The notes under the pieces are model-generated. The model worked only from the letters and a program-made list of their open reading frames with translations, had not been told where the DNA came from and ran no database searches. Shown here one piece after another: positions 1-9,788 of a stretch of DNA of 64,000 nucleotides. The position numbers and the translations under genes are program-made. The stretch is from Cyclobacterium jeungdonense (lineage in GTDB: Bacteria; Bacteroidota; Bacteroidia; Cytophagales; Cyclobacteriaceae): contig NZ_WMCD01000008.1 in NCBI RefSeq assembly GCF_010994275.1, positions 186,001 through 250,000 of the forward strand. Direction: 5' to 3'. Positions within the stretch are counted from its first letter, which is position 1, and every line of letters begins with the position of its first letter.

Positions 1-1
1 A

Positions 2-3000
2 CGGATTGAGGTGGAAGTAGATACGGCGGTTAATTACAGGATCTATCAGGACCTGGATTCTGGTTCGTTGGATCCAGGGTATTCACTGGACTTTGAGGAA
101 TATTCCCGGATGCAGGAGTTGCGCATCCGCCAGGAATATTGGCGAAACCGCTCCAGAGGACTTGACGGAGAGAGTGCTGTTGGGGGCAGAGGACTCATTC
201 CTCCCATTACCATGAGTCCTACCTTTGACCGGATATTTGGCGGAAACGAAATTACCATTGTGCCTACCGGAAATGTAAACCTGGATTTCGGGGGTATCTT
301 CCGGAGAATTGATAACCCATCCATTCCCATCAGACAGCAACGCAATGGGGGGTTCAATTTCAATCAACAAATACAAATGAGCGTCAACGGCATGCTGGGG
401 CAAAAAGTGAGGATTGGAGCAAATTTTGACAGCAACAATTCGTTTGATTTCGAAAACCAGCTAAAGGTGGAATATGCCGGCTTCGATGAGGACATTCTGA
501 AAACCATAGAAATTGGTAATGTCAGCATGCCTATCCAAAACAGCTTGATTCAGGGTGCGCAAAACCTCTTTGGCGTGAAAACCCAGATGCAGTTTGGTAA
601 ACTGTTCATGACAACCGTAGCTTCCACACAACGGGGACGAAGGGATGAAATTATTATTGAAGGAGGAAATCAAGGAAGGCCATTTGAAGTCCGAGCCTCC
701 GCTTACGACGAAAACCGCCACTTTTTTCTAAGTCATTTTTTTAGAAACAACTATGAAAACTGGTTAAGGGGGCTTCCTCAGGTTTTGTCAGGAGTACAAA
801 TTACCCGGGTAGAGGTCTACATAATGAACCGGGCCAATAACACACAAACGTTACGAAACTTCGCTGCCTTTATGGACCTCGGGGAAGGCCAGCGAATTTA
901 TAATCCTGAAAACCCTGGCATCGGTCCCGGTAACCCCCAATCTCCCGCGGCCAACAGTGCCAACGAACTTTACAATACCCTAAGGAACAATACAGCATAC
1001 CGGGATTTCGAGACTGCAGCCACGGCCATCAGTTCTGATTTGGGTCTGGAAAGAGGCGTGGAATTTGAGCAAATCAATGGCGCACGTAAACTGGCCGAAA
1101 ACGAATACACCTTTCACCGGCAGTTGGGCTATTTCAGTTTGTCCCGGAAACTCCAAAACGATGAGGTTATTGCCGTATCTTACGAATACACCTATAACGG
1201 TCAAAGCTATAAGGTAGGAGAACTATCTGAGGATTATCAAAACAGGCCGGAAGACGATGTCATCTTCCTGAAAATGCTCCGCCCAGCGCGGATCAATACC
1301 CGAATTCCTACCTGGGACCTGATGATGAAAAATATTTACAACCTGAATGCCAATCAAATCCAAAAAGAAGGCTTTCAGCTTCAGGTTATTTACCGGGATG
1401 ACCGCACGGGTCTGGACAATCCCAGCTTGCTTGAAGGGCAAAATGTCAAAGACATCCCCCTAATTCGCCTCCTGAAACTGGATGACCTCAATCCGCAAAA
1501 CGATCCACAACCGGATGGTAATTTTGACTTCGTACAAGGCCTGACCATACGACCCGAGCAGGGGCTGGTAATATTTCCGGTGTTGGAACCCTTCGGGGAG
1601 ACACTTGAAGACTACTTTCTACCCTCAGAGGTTAACCTGATAGACAAATTTGTCTACGACACCTTATATCAAACTACCCAGGCGGATGCAGAACTGGTCA
1701 CACGTCTGAACAAATATTTCCTAAAAGGCAGCTTTACCTCGGGATCTGCTTCGGAAATCATGTTGCCCGGCTTGAATATCAGCGAAGGGTCCGTTTTGGT
1801 AACCGCCGGAAACATCCCACTTACGGAGGGAGTGGATTACACCGTCGATTACAATATCGGCCGGGTGGTCATTATCAATGAGGGCATTTTGCAATCGGGC
1901 AAAAGAATTAGTGTCAGTTTTGAAAAAGCCGATTTGGTCTCCTTTCAGACCCGAAGTTTGCTGGGCACCCGCCTGGATTACATGGTTAACGAAAATTTTA
2001 ATATTGGGGGCACGTTTCTCTACCTCAACGAAAGACCTAATATTTCAAGGATCGCTACTGGTAATGAAACCCTCCGGAACTCACTCTGGGGATTGGACGT
2101 GAACTACAATGAGGAGTCTCTATTTCTCACCAAGCTGGCGGATGCTTTGCCTTTTACCGAGACCAAAGAAACTTCTTTGATTCAATTCAGTGGTGAATTT
2201 GCCCACCTGATCCCCGGTACTTCCAATCAGGTTGATGGAGAGGGAGCATCCTATATCGATGATTTTGAGACAGCCATCATCCCGTTCAATTTGGGTTCTT
2301 CGCCCCAGAACTGGAAATTAGCTGCCACCCCATTCACCGAAGACAACCATTTCGATGAAAGCCCCATGACGGAGGATAGGCTGGGCAATGCGTACAAGAG
2401 AGCCAGGCTGGCCTGGTATTCCATAGATAACGTGTTTTACAGACCCTCAGGAAGAGGGGTCCCCCCAAACATTACCAATGATGACCGGCGAAATCATTAT
2501 GTGCGCCGGGTACTTCCCCAGGAAATTTTTAAGGGCCGCAATAGGGATGTACTGATCACCCCGGAGCCCTTGTTTGAAATGGCGTATTTTCCCCACGAAA
2601 GAGGAATGTATAATTTCAACCCTTCCCTAGATGGTTCCGGATTGCTTCCCAATCCCAGAGAAAATTACGGTGGCGTTACCCGAGCAATTACTTCAGAAGT
2701 AGACTTTGACCGAACGAATATCGAATACATTGAATTCTGGCTGATGGACCCTTTCCTTCCAGGGCCAAATGGGAGGGTATTGGATGGCGTTTTCAACGAA
2801 AACAATACCACTGGGGGAAAATTGGTCTTTAACCTGGGTGAAATATCCGAAGATGTAATTGTAGACGGCCGCCATGCATTTGAAAACGGATTGCCAGCCG
2901 ATGGAGATGCGGCAAGTACGTCCATCAATGAATGGGGGCGGGTGACCAACCAGCAGTTTCTTACGCCAGCATTTGACAATTCCCCGGAAGCCAGGGAGAA

Positions 3001-6000
3001 CCAGGATGTGGGATTGAATGGTCTGAGCAGCGAAGCGGAAGCTGAATTTTACCAGGATAGGTTCCTAAACCGGCTCAATGTAACTCCCCAATCCCTGGAC
3101 CGGATAATTGAAGATCCTGCAGCAGATGATTTTCGGTATTACCTGGATAATGAATTTGATCAAAACGATGTGAAAATTCTGGAAAGGTACAAGAAGTTCA
3201 ATGGCTTGGAAGGCAATACGCCCATCACTTCTAATACCAACCTGCCCTACACTCCCTCTGGTTCCAATGTTCCGGACAACGAGGATCTGAACAACGATAA
3301 TACCCTGAACGAAGTAGAAAGCTATTACGAATACGAAGTAGATCTTCGTCCAGGTGAAATGGAAATCGGCGAAAACAACATCGTAGACCGTGTCACCCAT
3401 GTAGAAAACGGAGAAGAAGTTAACTGGTATTTGTTCCGGATACCTATTCGACAGCCGGACGCATCCGTAGGAAATATTTCCGGGTTTAAATCAATTCGGT
3501 TCATGAGGACCTACCTTACTGATTTCCGACAACCCGTCGTTTTGAGAATGGGTCATTTCCGTCTGGTAGGTAGCCAATGGCGGATATTTCAGGAATCACT
3601 TTTTGAAAAAGGATTTTCCGAAATACCCGAACCTGACAATTCCAACTTAACCGTTGGGGTGGTAAATATTGAAGAAAATGGGCAAGGTGGCGAAAACCAA
3701 AGCCCTTATGTGTTACCTCCAGGCATATTCAGAGACCGGGATAATACCTCCACCATCGAACGACAGCTGAATGAGCAATCGCTACGACTTTGTGTAGAAA
3801 ACCTTCAAAGCAGGGACTCCCGGGCCGTATTTAAGAATGCAAGCCAGGACCTGGTCCAATACGGCAGGCTAAAAATGTTTTTGCATGCCGATAGTCAGGA
3901 CGCCACCGACGGTGAGCTGACAGCCTTCTTGCGTATAGGTACGGATTACACTGACAATTATTACGAAATCGAAGTGCCCCTGAATATCACGCCACCCGGC
4001 ACACGAGATCCCCGGCAAATCTGGCCATTGGAAAATGAAATAGATGTAGCCATCGATGAAATTGTAGGCGTGAAAGCGGAAAGAGACAACAACCAACGAC
4101 CTCAGAACCTCCCCTATTCCGTACAGGTGAGGCAGTACCGGATCACCGTTGTGGGCAGGCCGGAGCTGAATTTCATACAGGGAATGATGATTGGTATCCG
4201 CAACCCGGGAATCACCGGAGGAGCAAGCAAATCTGTTTGCGTCTGGGCAAATGAATTGCGGGCAACTGATTTCAATAAGTCTTCCGGTTGGGCAGCCAAT
4301 GCTCGATTAAATGCTCAAATTGCCGATGTGGCTACGATTTCTTCCTCCATTAGGCACAACACATTCGGCTTCGGGGGATTGGAAACCAGACTATCAGAAA
4401 GGGCGCGGGAATCCACTACCCAATACGACGTTTCGGCCAATGTAAGTGTGGATAAAATTTTACCTGAAGGATTGGGCATGAGTATTCCGCTTTATGTAAG
4501 TGTGGAAAATTCAACCACGAAACCGGAATTTGATCCTTTAAATCCAGACGTACCTTTTGAAATAGCCCTGCAAAAATTCCGCACGGGCGCCGAGCGGGAA
4601 GCCTATCAAAACCTGGTATTGGACCAATCCAAACGAAATAATTTTAGTCTGAACAATGTGCGAAAAATAAGGAATCCGGAAAAAGAAACCAACCGCCTTT
4701 ATGACCTTGAAAATTTCTCCTTCTCCTATGCCTATGGCTCGGTAAAGCAAAGCAATATCCAACTGGAAAGTTACAACTTCGAAACCTACAGGGGAAGCAT
4801 TGCCTATAACTACCAGCCGGATCCCCTTATCGTCACCCCTTTTCAGAAAATGGGCTTCCTGCGAAGTGACCACCTGCAGTTAATCCGGGATTTTAACATC
4901 AATTTTTCTCCGAGTCAGGTTTCGGCAAGGATCGATGTCGACAGAAGGTTTATGCGCACCCAAAACCGTAACGACCAGCTTAGTACTGCTGGAGTGGATC
5001 CCCTGTTTCAGAAAAGTTTTTACATCAACCGCTTTTATGGCTTGAATTGGGACCTGACCGAAAGCCTGTCCGTAGATGTAAGTTCCAGTGTAAGTGCAGT
5101 AGTAGACGAACCTGAAGGGGATCTGGATACAGAGGGAAAACTGGATTCGCTGAGAAACAACATCAGAAGGCTGGGCAGAACCACTAACTACAACCAACAG
5201 GCAGTGGTAAACTACAGCCTCCCGCTGGAAAAATCGCCGATTACTGACTGGATTAGCGCCGACTTGAGATACGAAGCTACCTACAGCTGGCTCACGGGGG
5301 CCATCGGGCAGAAAGATACACTTGGAAATGTAATTCAAAACTCCCGGGACCGGTCGGTTTCCGGCAAGTTGGACTTGGTGCAACTGTATAATAAAAACAA
5401 AAGACTCAATGCTTTAAATGCGCCAAAACGCCCCACAATACCCGGCAGAACTCCCCCGCCTGCTGCCGCGGAAGACGAGGAAGATGAAGACGAACCCTCC
5501 ACCGAGGGTATTGGGGCAGAGGCCCTGAAATTTCTGATGATGATAAAGGAAGTAAATTTTCGGTATCAAATTACGGAAGGAACATTTCTACCAGGCTACC
5601 TGCCAAACACCGGCTTGTTAGGTATGGACAAAAGTTTTCTAAACCCAGGCCTTGGGTTTTTAATGGGTAGCCAGAACAGTGATGTACGCTATGAACTGGC
5701 TAATCGGGGCGTTTTGGCTGCCAGCACCTCCCTTACCCAAGCCTTTCGCCAAAACCAATCTAAAAACTTACAGGTAAGCTCGCTAATAGAGCCCTTAACA
5801 GACTTTCGGATTACGGTAGACTTCCGTAAACGGGAAAATGGTGATTACAGTGAAATATTCCGCAGATCCGGACCGGGAGCGGATGATTTTACCTCAATCA
5901 ACCCCAATAGATTAGGGTCTTATAGTATTAGTTACAATATCCTGAAAACAGTATTCAATGGCCAGGACACACAAAATGTTTCGCCTCTTTTCACGAACTT

Positions 6001-6874
6001 TGAAAATTTCCGGTCCATTATCCAGTCCAGGCTGGAAACAGAAAATCCGGGTGGCGCCTATAACATCAACGGGCAAAATGTGTTAATTCCCGCTTTCTTA
6101 GCGGCTTATTCGGGTCAAGAGGCTTCTTCTGTTTCGCTGAATCCATTCCCAAAATTTCCGCTACCTAATTGGCGGGTAGAATACCGGGGACTGGCCCGAT
6201 TACCAGCCTTAAGCGAATATTTTTCCTCCATTAATCTTACCCATAATTACACATCTACCTATGACGTTAGTAATTTTTCCAATGCCCTGATTTACCAGGA
6301 AGGATTGGAATTGTACAACACCCTGCAACAACTGCCCATGCCCAGCATGACCGATGAATTTGGATCGTATATTCCCATTATGATTTTGAACGATGTCGTC
6401 ATTTCCGAGGAATTCGGCCCCCTGATCGGCGTGGACTTACTGACCAAAGACCGGATGAATATTAGCTTTGAATACAATACCCAAAGAAATATCGGATTAA
6501 ATTTTTCCAATGCCCAGGTGACGGAACAAAACAGCCAGGACTTTCGCTTTGATCTGGGGTATACCAAGGCCGGGGTAAAAGTACCCTTCAAGATTCAAGG
6601 GAGACAAGAGGTGCTGAATAATGACCTGACTATAAGGATATCTACCCGAATCGTAGACACCAATACCGTACAGCGGAAAATTGAAGGAGAAAACACCCTC
6701 ACTAATGGAAACCTGAATGTTCAATTACGGCCCAGCATAGGCTATGTGGTTAACCAAAAATTAAATATCCAGTTTTATTTTGACCGAACCATTAACGATC
6801 CGAAAGTCTCAACGGCTTTCAGGAGAAGCTCTACCTCTTTTGGAGGCCAATTGACATTTAATTTAAGCCAATAA
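2..6874 (+). CDS. sprA: T9SS translocon / gliding motility protein SprA, 5' end outside window
   Basis: Giant outer-membrane protein that forms the translocation channel of the type IX secretion system and is needed for gliding in Bacteroidota. About 2290 residues are visible. The frame is open to the left edge, and the GTG at 11 is probably internal, because SprA proteins usually have about 2300-2500 residues including a signal peptide that is not seen here. The C-terminal half is full of alternating aromatic/polar beta-strand segments, as expected for a very large barrel. An acidic low-complexity insert (runs of E and D) lies near residues 1815-1835. It is followed by gcvH, vanZ-like and tonB genes, a linkage I recall as common in this phylum. 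The assignment rests on size, composition and context. Confidence 0.93.
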   Translation, partial: RIEVEVDTAVNYRIYQDLDSGSLDPGYSLDFEEYSRMQELRIRQEYWRNRSRGLDGESAVGGRGLIPPITMSPTFDRIFGGNEITIVPTGNVNLDFGGIFRRIDNPSIPIRQQRNGGFNFNQQIQMSVNGMLGQKVRIGANFDSNNSFDFENQLKVEYAGFDEDILKTIEIGNVSMPIQNSLIQGAQNLFGVKTQMQFGKLFMTTVASTQRGRRDEIIIEGGNQGRPFEVRASAYDENRHFFLSHFFRNNYENWLRGLPQVLSGVQITRVEVYIMNRANNTQTLRNFAAFMDLGEGQRIYNPENPGIGPGNPQSPAANSANELYNTLRNNTAYRDFETAATAISSDLGLERGVEFEQINGARKLAENEYTFHRQLGYFSLSRKLQNDEVIAVSYEYTYNGQSYKVGELSEDYQNRPEDDVIFLKMLRPARINTRIPTWDLMMKNIYNLNANQIQKEGFQLQVIYRDDRTGLDNPSLLEGQNVKDIPLIRLLKLDDLNPQNDPQPDGNFDFVQGLTIRPEQGLVIFPVLEPFGETLEDYFLPSEVNLIDKFVYDTLYQTTQADAELVTRLNKYFLKGSFTSGSASEIMLPGLNISEGSVLVTAGNIPLTEGVDYTVDYNIGRVVIINEGILQSGKRISVSFEKADLVSFQTRSLLGTRLDYMVNENFNIGGTFLYLNERPNISRIATGNETLRNSLWGLDVNYNEESLFLTKLADALPFTETKETSLIQFSGEFAHLIPGTSNQVDGEGASYIDDFETAIIPFNLGSSPQNWKLAATPFTEDNHFDESPMTEDRLGNAYKRARLAWYSIDNVFYRPSGRGVPPNITNDDRRNHYVRRVLPQEIFKGRNRDVLITPEPLFEMAYFPHERGMYNFNPSLDGSGLLPNPRENYGGVTRAITSEVDFDRTNIEYIEFWLMDPFLPGPNGRVLDGVFNENNTTGGKLVFNLGEISEDVIVDGRHAFENGLPADGDAASTSINEWGRVTNQQFLTPAFDNSPEARENQDVGLNGLSSEAEAEFYQDRFLNRLNVTPQSLDRIIEDPAADDFRYYLDNEFDQNDVKILERYKKFNGLEGNTPITSNTNLPYTPSGSNVPDNEDLNNDNTLNEVESYYEYEVDLRPGEMEIGENNIVDRVTHVENGEEVNWYLFRIPIRQPDASVGNISGFKSIRFMRTYLTDFRQPVVLRMGHFRLVGSQWRIFQESLFEKGFSEIPEPDNSNLTVGVVNIEENGQGGENQSPYVLPPGIFRDRDNTSTIERQLNEQSLRLCVENLQSRDSRAVFKNASQDLVQYGRLKMFLHADSQDATDGELTAFLRIGTDYTDNYYEIEVPLNITPPGTRDPRQIWPLENEIDVAIDEIVGVKAERDNNQRPQNLPYSVQVRQYRITVVGRPELNFIQGMMIGIRNPGITGGASKSVCVWANELRATDFNKSSGWAANARLNAQIADVATISSSIRHNTFGFGGLETRLSERARESTTQYDVSANVSVDKILPEGLGMSIPLYVSVENSTTKPEFDPLNPDVPFEIALQKFRTGAEREAYQNLVLDQSKRNNFSLNNVRKIRNPEKETNRLYDLENFSFSYAYGSVKQSNIQLESYNFETYRGSIAYNYQPDPLIVTPFQKMGFLRSDHLQLIRDFNINFSPSQVSARIDVDRRFMRTQNRNDQLSTAGVDPLFQKSFYINRFYGLNWDLTESLSVDVSSSVSAVVDEPEGDLDTEGKLDSLRNNIRRLGRTTNYNQQAVVNYSLPLEKSPITDWISADLRYEATYSWLTGAIGQKDTLGNVIQNSRDRSVSGKLDLVQLYNKNKRLNALNAPKRPTIPGRTPPPAAAEDEEDEDEPSTEGIGAEALKFLMMIKEVNFRYQITEGTFLPGYLPNTGLLGMDKSFLNPGLGFLMGSQNSDVRYELANRGVLAASTSLTQAFRQNQSKNLQVSSLIEPLTDFRITVDFRKRENGDYSEIFRRSGPGADDFTSINPNRLGSYSISYNILKTVFNGQDTQNVSPLFTNFENFRSIIQSRLETENPGGAYNINGQNVLIPAFLAAYSGQEASSVSLNPFPKFPLPNWRVEYRGLARLPALSEYFSSINLTHNYTSTYDVSNFSNALIYQEGLELYNTLQQLPMPSMTDEFGSYIPIMILNDVVISEEFGPLIGVDLLTKDRMNISFEYNTQRNIGLNFSNAQVTEQNSQDFRFDLGYTKAGVKVPFKIQGRQEVLNNDLTIRISTRIVDTNTVQRKIEGENTLTNGNLNVQLRPSIGYVVNQKLNIQFYFDRTINDPKVSTAFRRSSTSFGGQLTFNLSQ

Positions 6875-6875
6875 T

Positions 6876-6905
6876 TTTGTCCTGATAAGAAACATCGTAT
6901 TTTTG
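6876..6905 (+). promoter_or_regulatory. Bacteroidota-type promoter for gcvH
   Basis: A -33 TTTG (6876-6879) is followed after 18 nt by a -7 TATTTTTG (6898-6905), matching the TTTG/TAnnTTTG consensus of the Bacteroidota primary sigma factor. The predicted start of transcription lies about 12 nt before the gcvH ATG. Spacing is one nucleotide short of the usual 19-21, so moderate confidence. Confidence 0.5.
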
Positions 6906-6924
6906 AGTTGTTAATGAATAGCCA

Positions 6925-7302
6925 ATGAATTTTCCAAAAAATTTACAGTACACAAAAGACCACGAATGGGTCCGGATCGAAGGCAAAACCGCCACTATAG
7001 GTATCACTGATTTTGCTCAAAAGGAATTAGGGGACATCGTTTTTGTAGAGGTAGACACCGTAGGGGAAAGCCTGGATGCAGGAGATATTTTTGGCTCGGT
7101 AGAGGCCGTAAAAACTGTTTCGGATCTCTTCATGCCAGTTAGTGGTGAAATCCTGGAATTGAATGAAGAATTAGAAGAATCTCCGGAATTAGTCAATGAC
7201 GACCCTTATGGCAAGGGCTGGATGATAAAAATCCAATTGGAAGACGAGACCGGCCTTGCCTTGCTTTCACCCGAGGAATATGAAACGCTAATCGGGCAAT
7301 AA
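6925..7302 (+). CDS. gcvH: glycine cleavage system H protein
   Basis: Lipoyl carrier protein that shuttles the aminomethyl group between the P, T and L proteins of the glycine cleavage complex in the cytoplasm. The 125-residue length is normal. The lipoylation motif GSVEAVKTVSDL is intact, with the modified lysine at position 63. The N-terminal YTKDHEWVR motif is typical. The ATG at 6925 lies 20 nt after a good Bacteroidota promoter, so the gene probably has its own transcription although it sits 50 nt behind sprA. No other glycine cleavage genes are nearby, as is usual in this phylum. Confidence 0.97.
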   Translation: MNFPKNLQYTKDHEWVRIEGKTATIGITDFAQKELGDIVFVEVDTVGESLDAGDIFGSVEAVKTVSDLFMPVSGEILELNEELEESPELVNDDPYGKGWMIKIQLEDETGLALLSPEEYETLIGQ

Positions 7303-7312
7303 ACAAGAGATT

Positions 7313-7693
7313 TTGAATCTTAGGAAAATGCTCGCATTCGGATGGTCATTGGGCATGGCATATGCCCTATTCAGCCCCGGTAGCAATGTTCCGGAGCTAC
7401 CGCATTTTTACGGCTCCGATAAATTGATCCATTTTGGAATGTTCTGCGGAATGGCCTTTCTATGGAACAGGGTAATACGCCAAAAATATACGCCCAAAGA
7501 GCGAGAAAAATCAAATAATTTTACTAAATACTTAGTTTTATGGATTTTTATTGCTATCTTCACAGAGTACTTGCAACTACTGGTTCCAGGCAGGTCTTTT
7601 GACTACCTGGATATTATCACCAATATATTGGGAGGAACTATTGGTACAGTTATTTTTGTTTATATGAATAAGAAGAGCAGCACTCTTGTATAA
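7313..7693 (+). CDS. VanZ-like family membrane protein
   Basis: Small membrane protein of about 126 residues. It starts 10 nt after gcvH and is probably co-transcribed. The chosen start is TTG at 7313, which keeps the basic NLRK residues before the first membrane helix; an ATG at 7328 is possible. Hydrophobic segments lie near residues 7-22, 42-52, 70-87 and 98-118. The motif SDKLIHFGMFCGMAFLW and the later EYLQLLVPGRSFDYLDIITN match the VanZ-like pattern (SDK-hhHhh, then E-QhhhPgR-xDhxDhhxN). VanZ gives low-level teicoplanin resistance, but chromosomal homologues such as this are mostly uncharacterised; no resistance role is implied. Confidence 0.85.
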   Translation: MNLRKMLAFGWSLGMAYALFSPGSNVPELPHFYGSDKLIHFGMFCGMAFLWNRVIRQKYTPKEREKSNNFTKYLVLWIFIAIFTEYLQLLVPGRSFDYLDIITNILGGTIGTVIFVYMNKKSSTLV

Positions 7694-7767
7694 ATAAAAA
7701 TAATTTGTTATGATTGTTACTTGGAATAAACAAACCGATTCAATAAAATAAAAAAAGGAATTATACC

Positions 7768-8442
7768 ATGGAAGCCAAAAAAACGCCAAAAGCTGATCTA
7801 ACCAAAAAGACAGGAATGTTCCTGAATCTTGGGTTGATGGTCAGTGTTGGTCTGGTTCTATTTGCTTTTGAGTATAGGTCGTATGATGATGGCCAGCTCA
7901 AGGATTTAGGATCGATCGATGATGACTTTGAAGAATTATTAGATATTCCCATCACTGAGCAACCGCCGCCACCGCCACCACCGGTAGAGCAGCCTGAGAT
8001 CAAAGAGATTCCAGATGAAGTTGAAATCGAAGAAAAAATCGAGGTTAACTTTGACGTAGACGTTCAGGAAGAAACGGTTATCAAAGAAGTTGAGATCGCG
8101 GAAGCGCCTGTTGAAGAAAAAGCAGATGAGATCTTTGACGTAGTAGAGAATATGCCTACGCCTCCGGGAGGAATGGAAGGTTGGAACAAATACCTTTCAA
8201 ATAATCTGAAGTACCCAACCCAAGCCAGAAGGATGGGAATCGAAGGTACAGTTTACGTTGTTTTCGTTGTAAATACGGATGGTTCCATACAGGATGTTGA
8301 TATCCTGAGAGGAATCGGCGGAGGCTGTGATGAAGAGGCCATGAGAGTGGTCCGAAACGCTCCAGCTTGGGAACCAGGTAGACAACGTGGTCGGCCAGTT
8401 AGGGTGAAAATGAGACTTCCAATCCGATTTAAGCTAAGCTAA
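7768..8442 (+). CDS. tonB: energy transducer TonB
   Basis: Links the inner-membrane ExbB/ExbD proton-motive-force complex to TonB-dependent outer-membrane receptors. The 224-residue protein shows the full layout: short cytoplasmic N terminus, one membrane anchor (about residues 18-35), a periplasmic linker with a seven-proline run near residue 70 followed by acidic repeats, and a C-terminal TonB domain (about 145-224) with the YPTQARRMGIEGTVYVVFVV and PAWEPGRQRGRPVRVKMRLP motifs. The ATG at 7768 follows an AAAAAAGGAA stretch, a weak ribosome-binding signal. exbB and exbD are not in the window. Transcription ends at the terminator 29 nt downstream. Confidence 0.95.
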   Translation: MEAKKTPKADLTKKTGMFLNLGLMVSVGLVLFAFEYRSYDDGQLKDLGSIDDDFEELLDIPITEQPPPPPPPVEQPEIKEIPDEVEIEEKIEVNFDVDVQEETVIKEVEIAEAPVEEKADEIFDVVENMPTPPGGMEGWNKYLSNNLKYPTQARRMGIEGTVYVVFVVNTDGSIQDVDILRGIGGGCDEEAMRVVRNAPAWEPGRQRGRPVRVKMRLPIRFKLS

Positions 8443-8470
8443 TTACTAGCGTTAAATGTTATATTAGACA

Positions 8471-8508
8471 AAAAAAACCATAGATGTATCTTCATCTATG
8501 GTTTTTTT
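8471..8508. terminator. bidirectional intrinsic terminator after tonB
   Basis: Perfect 16-bp stem (8471-8486 with 8493-8508) and a 6-nt loop; the stem begins with seven A and ends with seven T, so it can act on both strands. It lies just before the DUF2237 start at 8526, which rules out the longer reading frame that would begin inside the hairpin. Confidence 0.9.
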
Positions 8509-8525
8509 GTTTAGCTGTCCCAGCC

Positions 8526-8885
8526 ATGGTAAAAAACGTATTTGGACAAACCCTTAAACCTTGCTGCTTCACCCCCAAAACTGGCTTTTACAGGGATGGG
8601 TACTGTCACACTGGCCCGGATGATACCGGTACCCATACCGTTTGTGCCGTTATGACAAAAGAATTTTTGGAATTTAGCCAGTCAGTGGGTAACGATTTGA
8701 TTACTCCCAGGCCTGAATATGATTTTCCAGGCTTAATCCCTGGTGACAAGTGGTGCCTGTGTCTGACTCGATGGATCCAGGCCTACCATGCCAATGTCGC
8801 TCCCAAGGTACTATTGGAGGCCACTCACGAAAAAACATTAGACCTGATAGGACTGGAGGAATTAGTGAAATTCGCAGCCAAATAA
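8526..8885 (+). CDS. DUF2237 family protein
   Basis: Small soluble protein of 119 residues, family function unknown. The start at 8526 (MVKNVFGQTLKPCC) is chosen because family members begin with this motif and because an upstream in-frame ATG at 8484 lies inside the terminator hairpin. Conserved family features are visible: KPCC near the N terminus, TGFYRDGYCHTGPDDTGTHT, GNDLITPRPEYDFPGLIPGD, WCLCLTRW and the C-terminal LEATHEKTLDLIGLEEL. Five of the cysteines occur in these conserved motifs, which suggests a metal or redox role, but that is inference. It converges on yicC with only 8 nt between the genes. Confidence 0.9.
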   Translation: MVKNVFGQTLKPCCFTPKTGFYRDGYCHTGPDDTGTHTVCAVMTKEFLEFSQSVGNDLITPRPEYDFPGLIPGDKWCLCLTRWIQAYHANVAPKVLLEATHEKTLDLIGLEELVKFAAK

Positions 8886-8893
8886 GGAGGGGC

Positions 8894-9772
8894 TTACAAA
8901 ATATTTAACGCCTGTTCCTTTATTTTCTCCAATTCATCTTTCATGTTGATTACCTGATGCTGTATTGTGGCATCATTGGCTTTTGATCCAATGGTATTGA
9001 TTTCCCTACCCAATTCCTGGCTGACAAAGCCCATTTTTTTACCCTCTGATCGATTTGAATTCAGCACCTGAGAAAACAACTTTAGATGCGCTTCGAGTCG
9101 CACTATTTCCTCTGAGATATCAAGCTTTTCGAAATAGTAAATCAATTCCTGTTCAAAGCGATTGGCGTCAAAATCCTGCTCTTTGACCCAGTCTGAAAAA
9201 TTATTCTTTATTTTATTTTTTAGTCGTTCTTTTCGAATTGGTGCCAATTCTTTTATGCTATCCAAACCCCTCTGAATCAAGTCAAGACTTTCGGAGAATT
9301 TTTCCATCAATACAGCACCCTCTCTTATTCTGGAGATGTCACATTCTTCCAAGGCTTGTATCAACACCTCCTTCACCTTTTCCCAAGCTTCCGCACTGTC
9401 TGACTTGTCCGAATTTGAAAGTATCACATGGGGAGATTGCAGTGCCAGTTTGAATAGTTCAGGTGTATTGGTTTCCACCGATGCGGCCATTTCAGCATAT
9501 TTTTGAAAGTATCTTTGAAAAAGATCCTCTTGTATTACGATCGGAAGTTCGTCATCTAACTTTGAAACAAATTCAATGGAGATATTCACTTTTCCCCTTT
9601 CCAATGCAGCAGATACCAGGGTTTTTACTTCGTTTTCCTTATCCGAAAACTGTTTGGGAGACCTGAAACTAAGATCGAGGAATTTGGAATTCAGTGCCTT
9701 TATTTCAATCTGAATGGAATAATTCTGGTCTTCAAAGGCAGCCAGGCCAAAGCCTGTCATGGATTTTATCAT
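8894..9772 (-). CDS. yicC: YicC family endoribonuclease
   Basis: Member of the YicC/YloC family, which has been reported to act as an endoribonuclease. 292 residues. The ATG at 9772 is chosen over the in-frame GTG three nucleotides upstream because the family begins M-I-x-S-MTGFG. The N-terminal domain shows SMTGFG, IEIKALNSKFLDL and R-SPKQF. The C-terminal DUF1732 part shows SEEIVRLEAHLKLF and GKKMGFVSQELGREINTIGS, all strongly conserved. A TolB-like gene lies just upstream on the same strand (16 nt), so they may share a transcript. Confidence 0.95.
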   Translation of the reverse strand: MIKSMTGFGLAAFEDQNYSIQIEIKALNSKFLDLSFRSPKQFSDKENEVKTLVSAALERGKVNISIEFVSKLDDELPIVIQEDLFQRYFQKYAEMAASVETNTPELFKLALQSPHVILSNSDKSDSAEAWEKVKEVLIQALEECDISRIREGAVLMEKFSESLDLIQRGLDSIKELAPIRKERLKNKIKNNFSDWVKEQDFDANRFEQELIYYFEKLDISEEIVRLEAHLKLFSQVLNSNRSEGKKMGFVSQELGREINTIGSKANDATIQHQVINMKDELEKIKEQALNIL

Positions 9773-9788
9773 CACAAAAGATTAGTCT

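Noticed and set aside
4880..5383. 167-codon open frame antisense to sprA
   Set aside because: It is a shadow of the sprA coding frame; no homology-like motif, no start signal.
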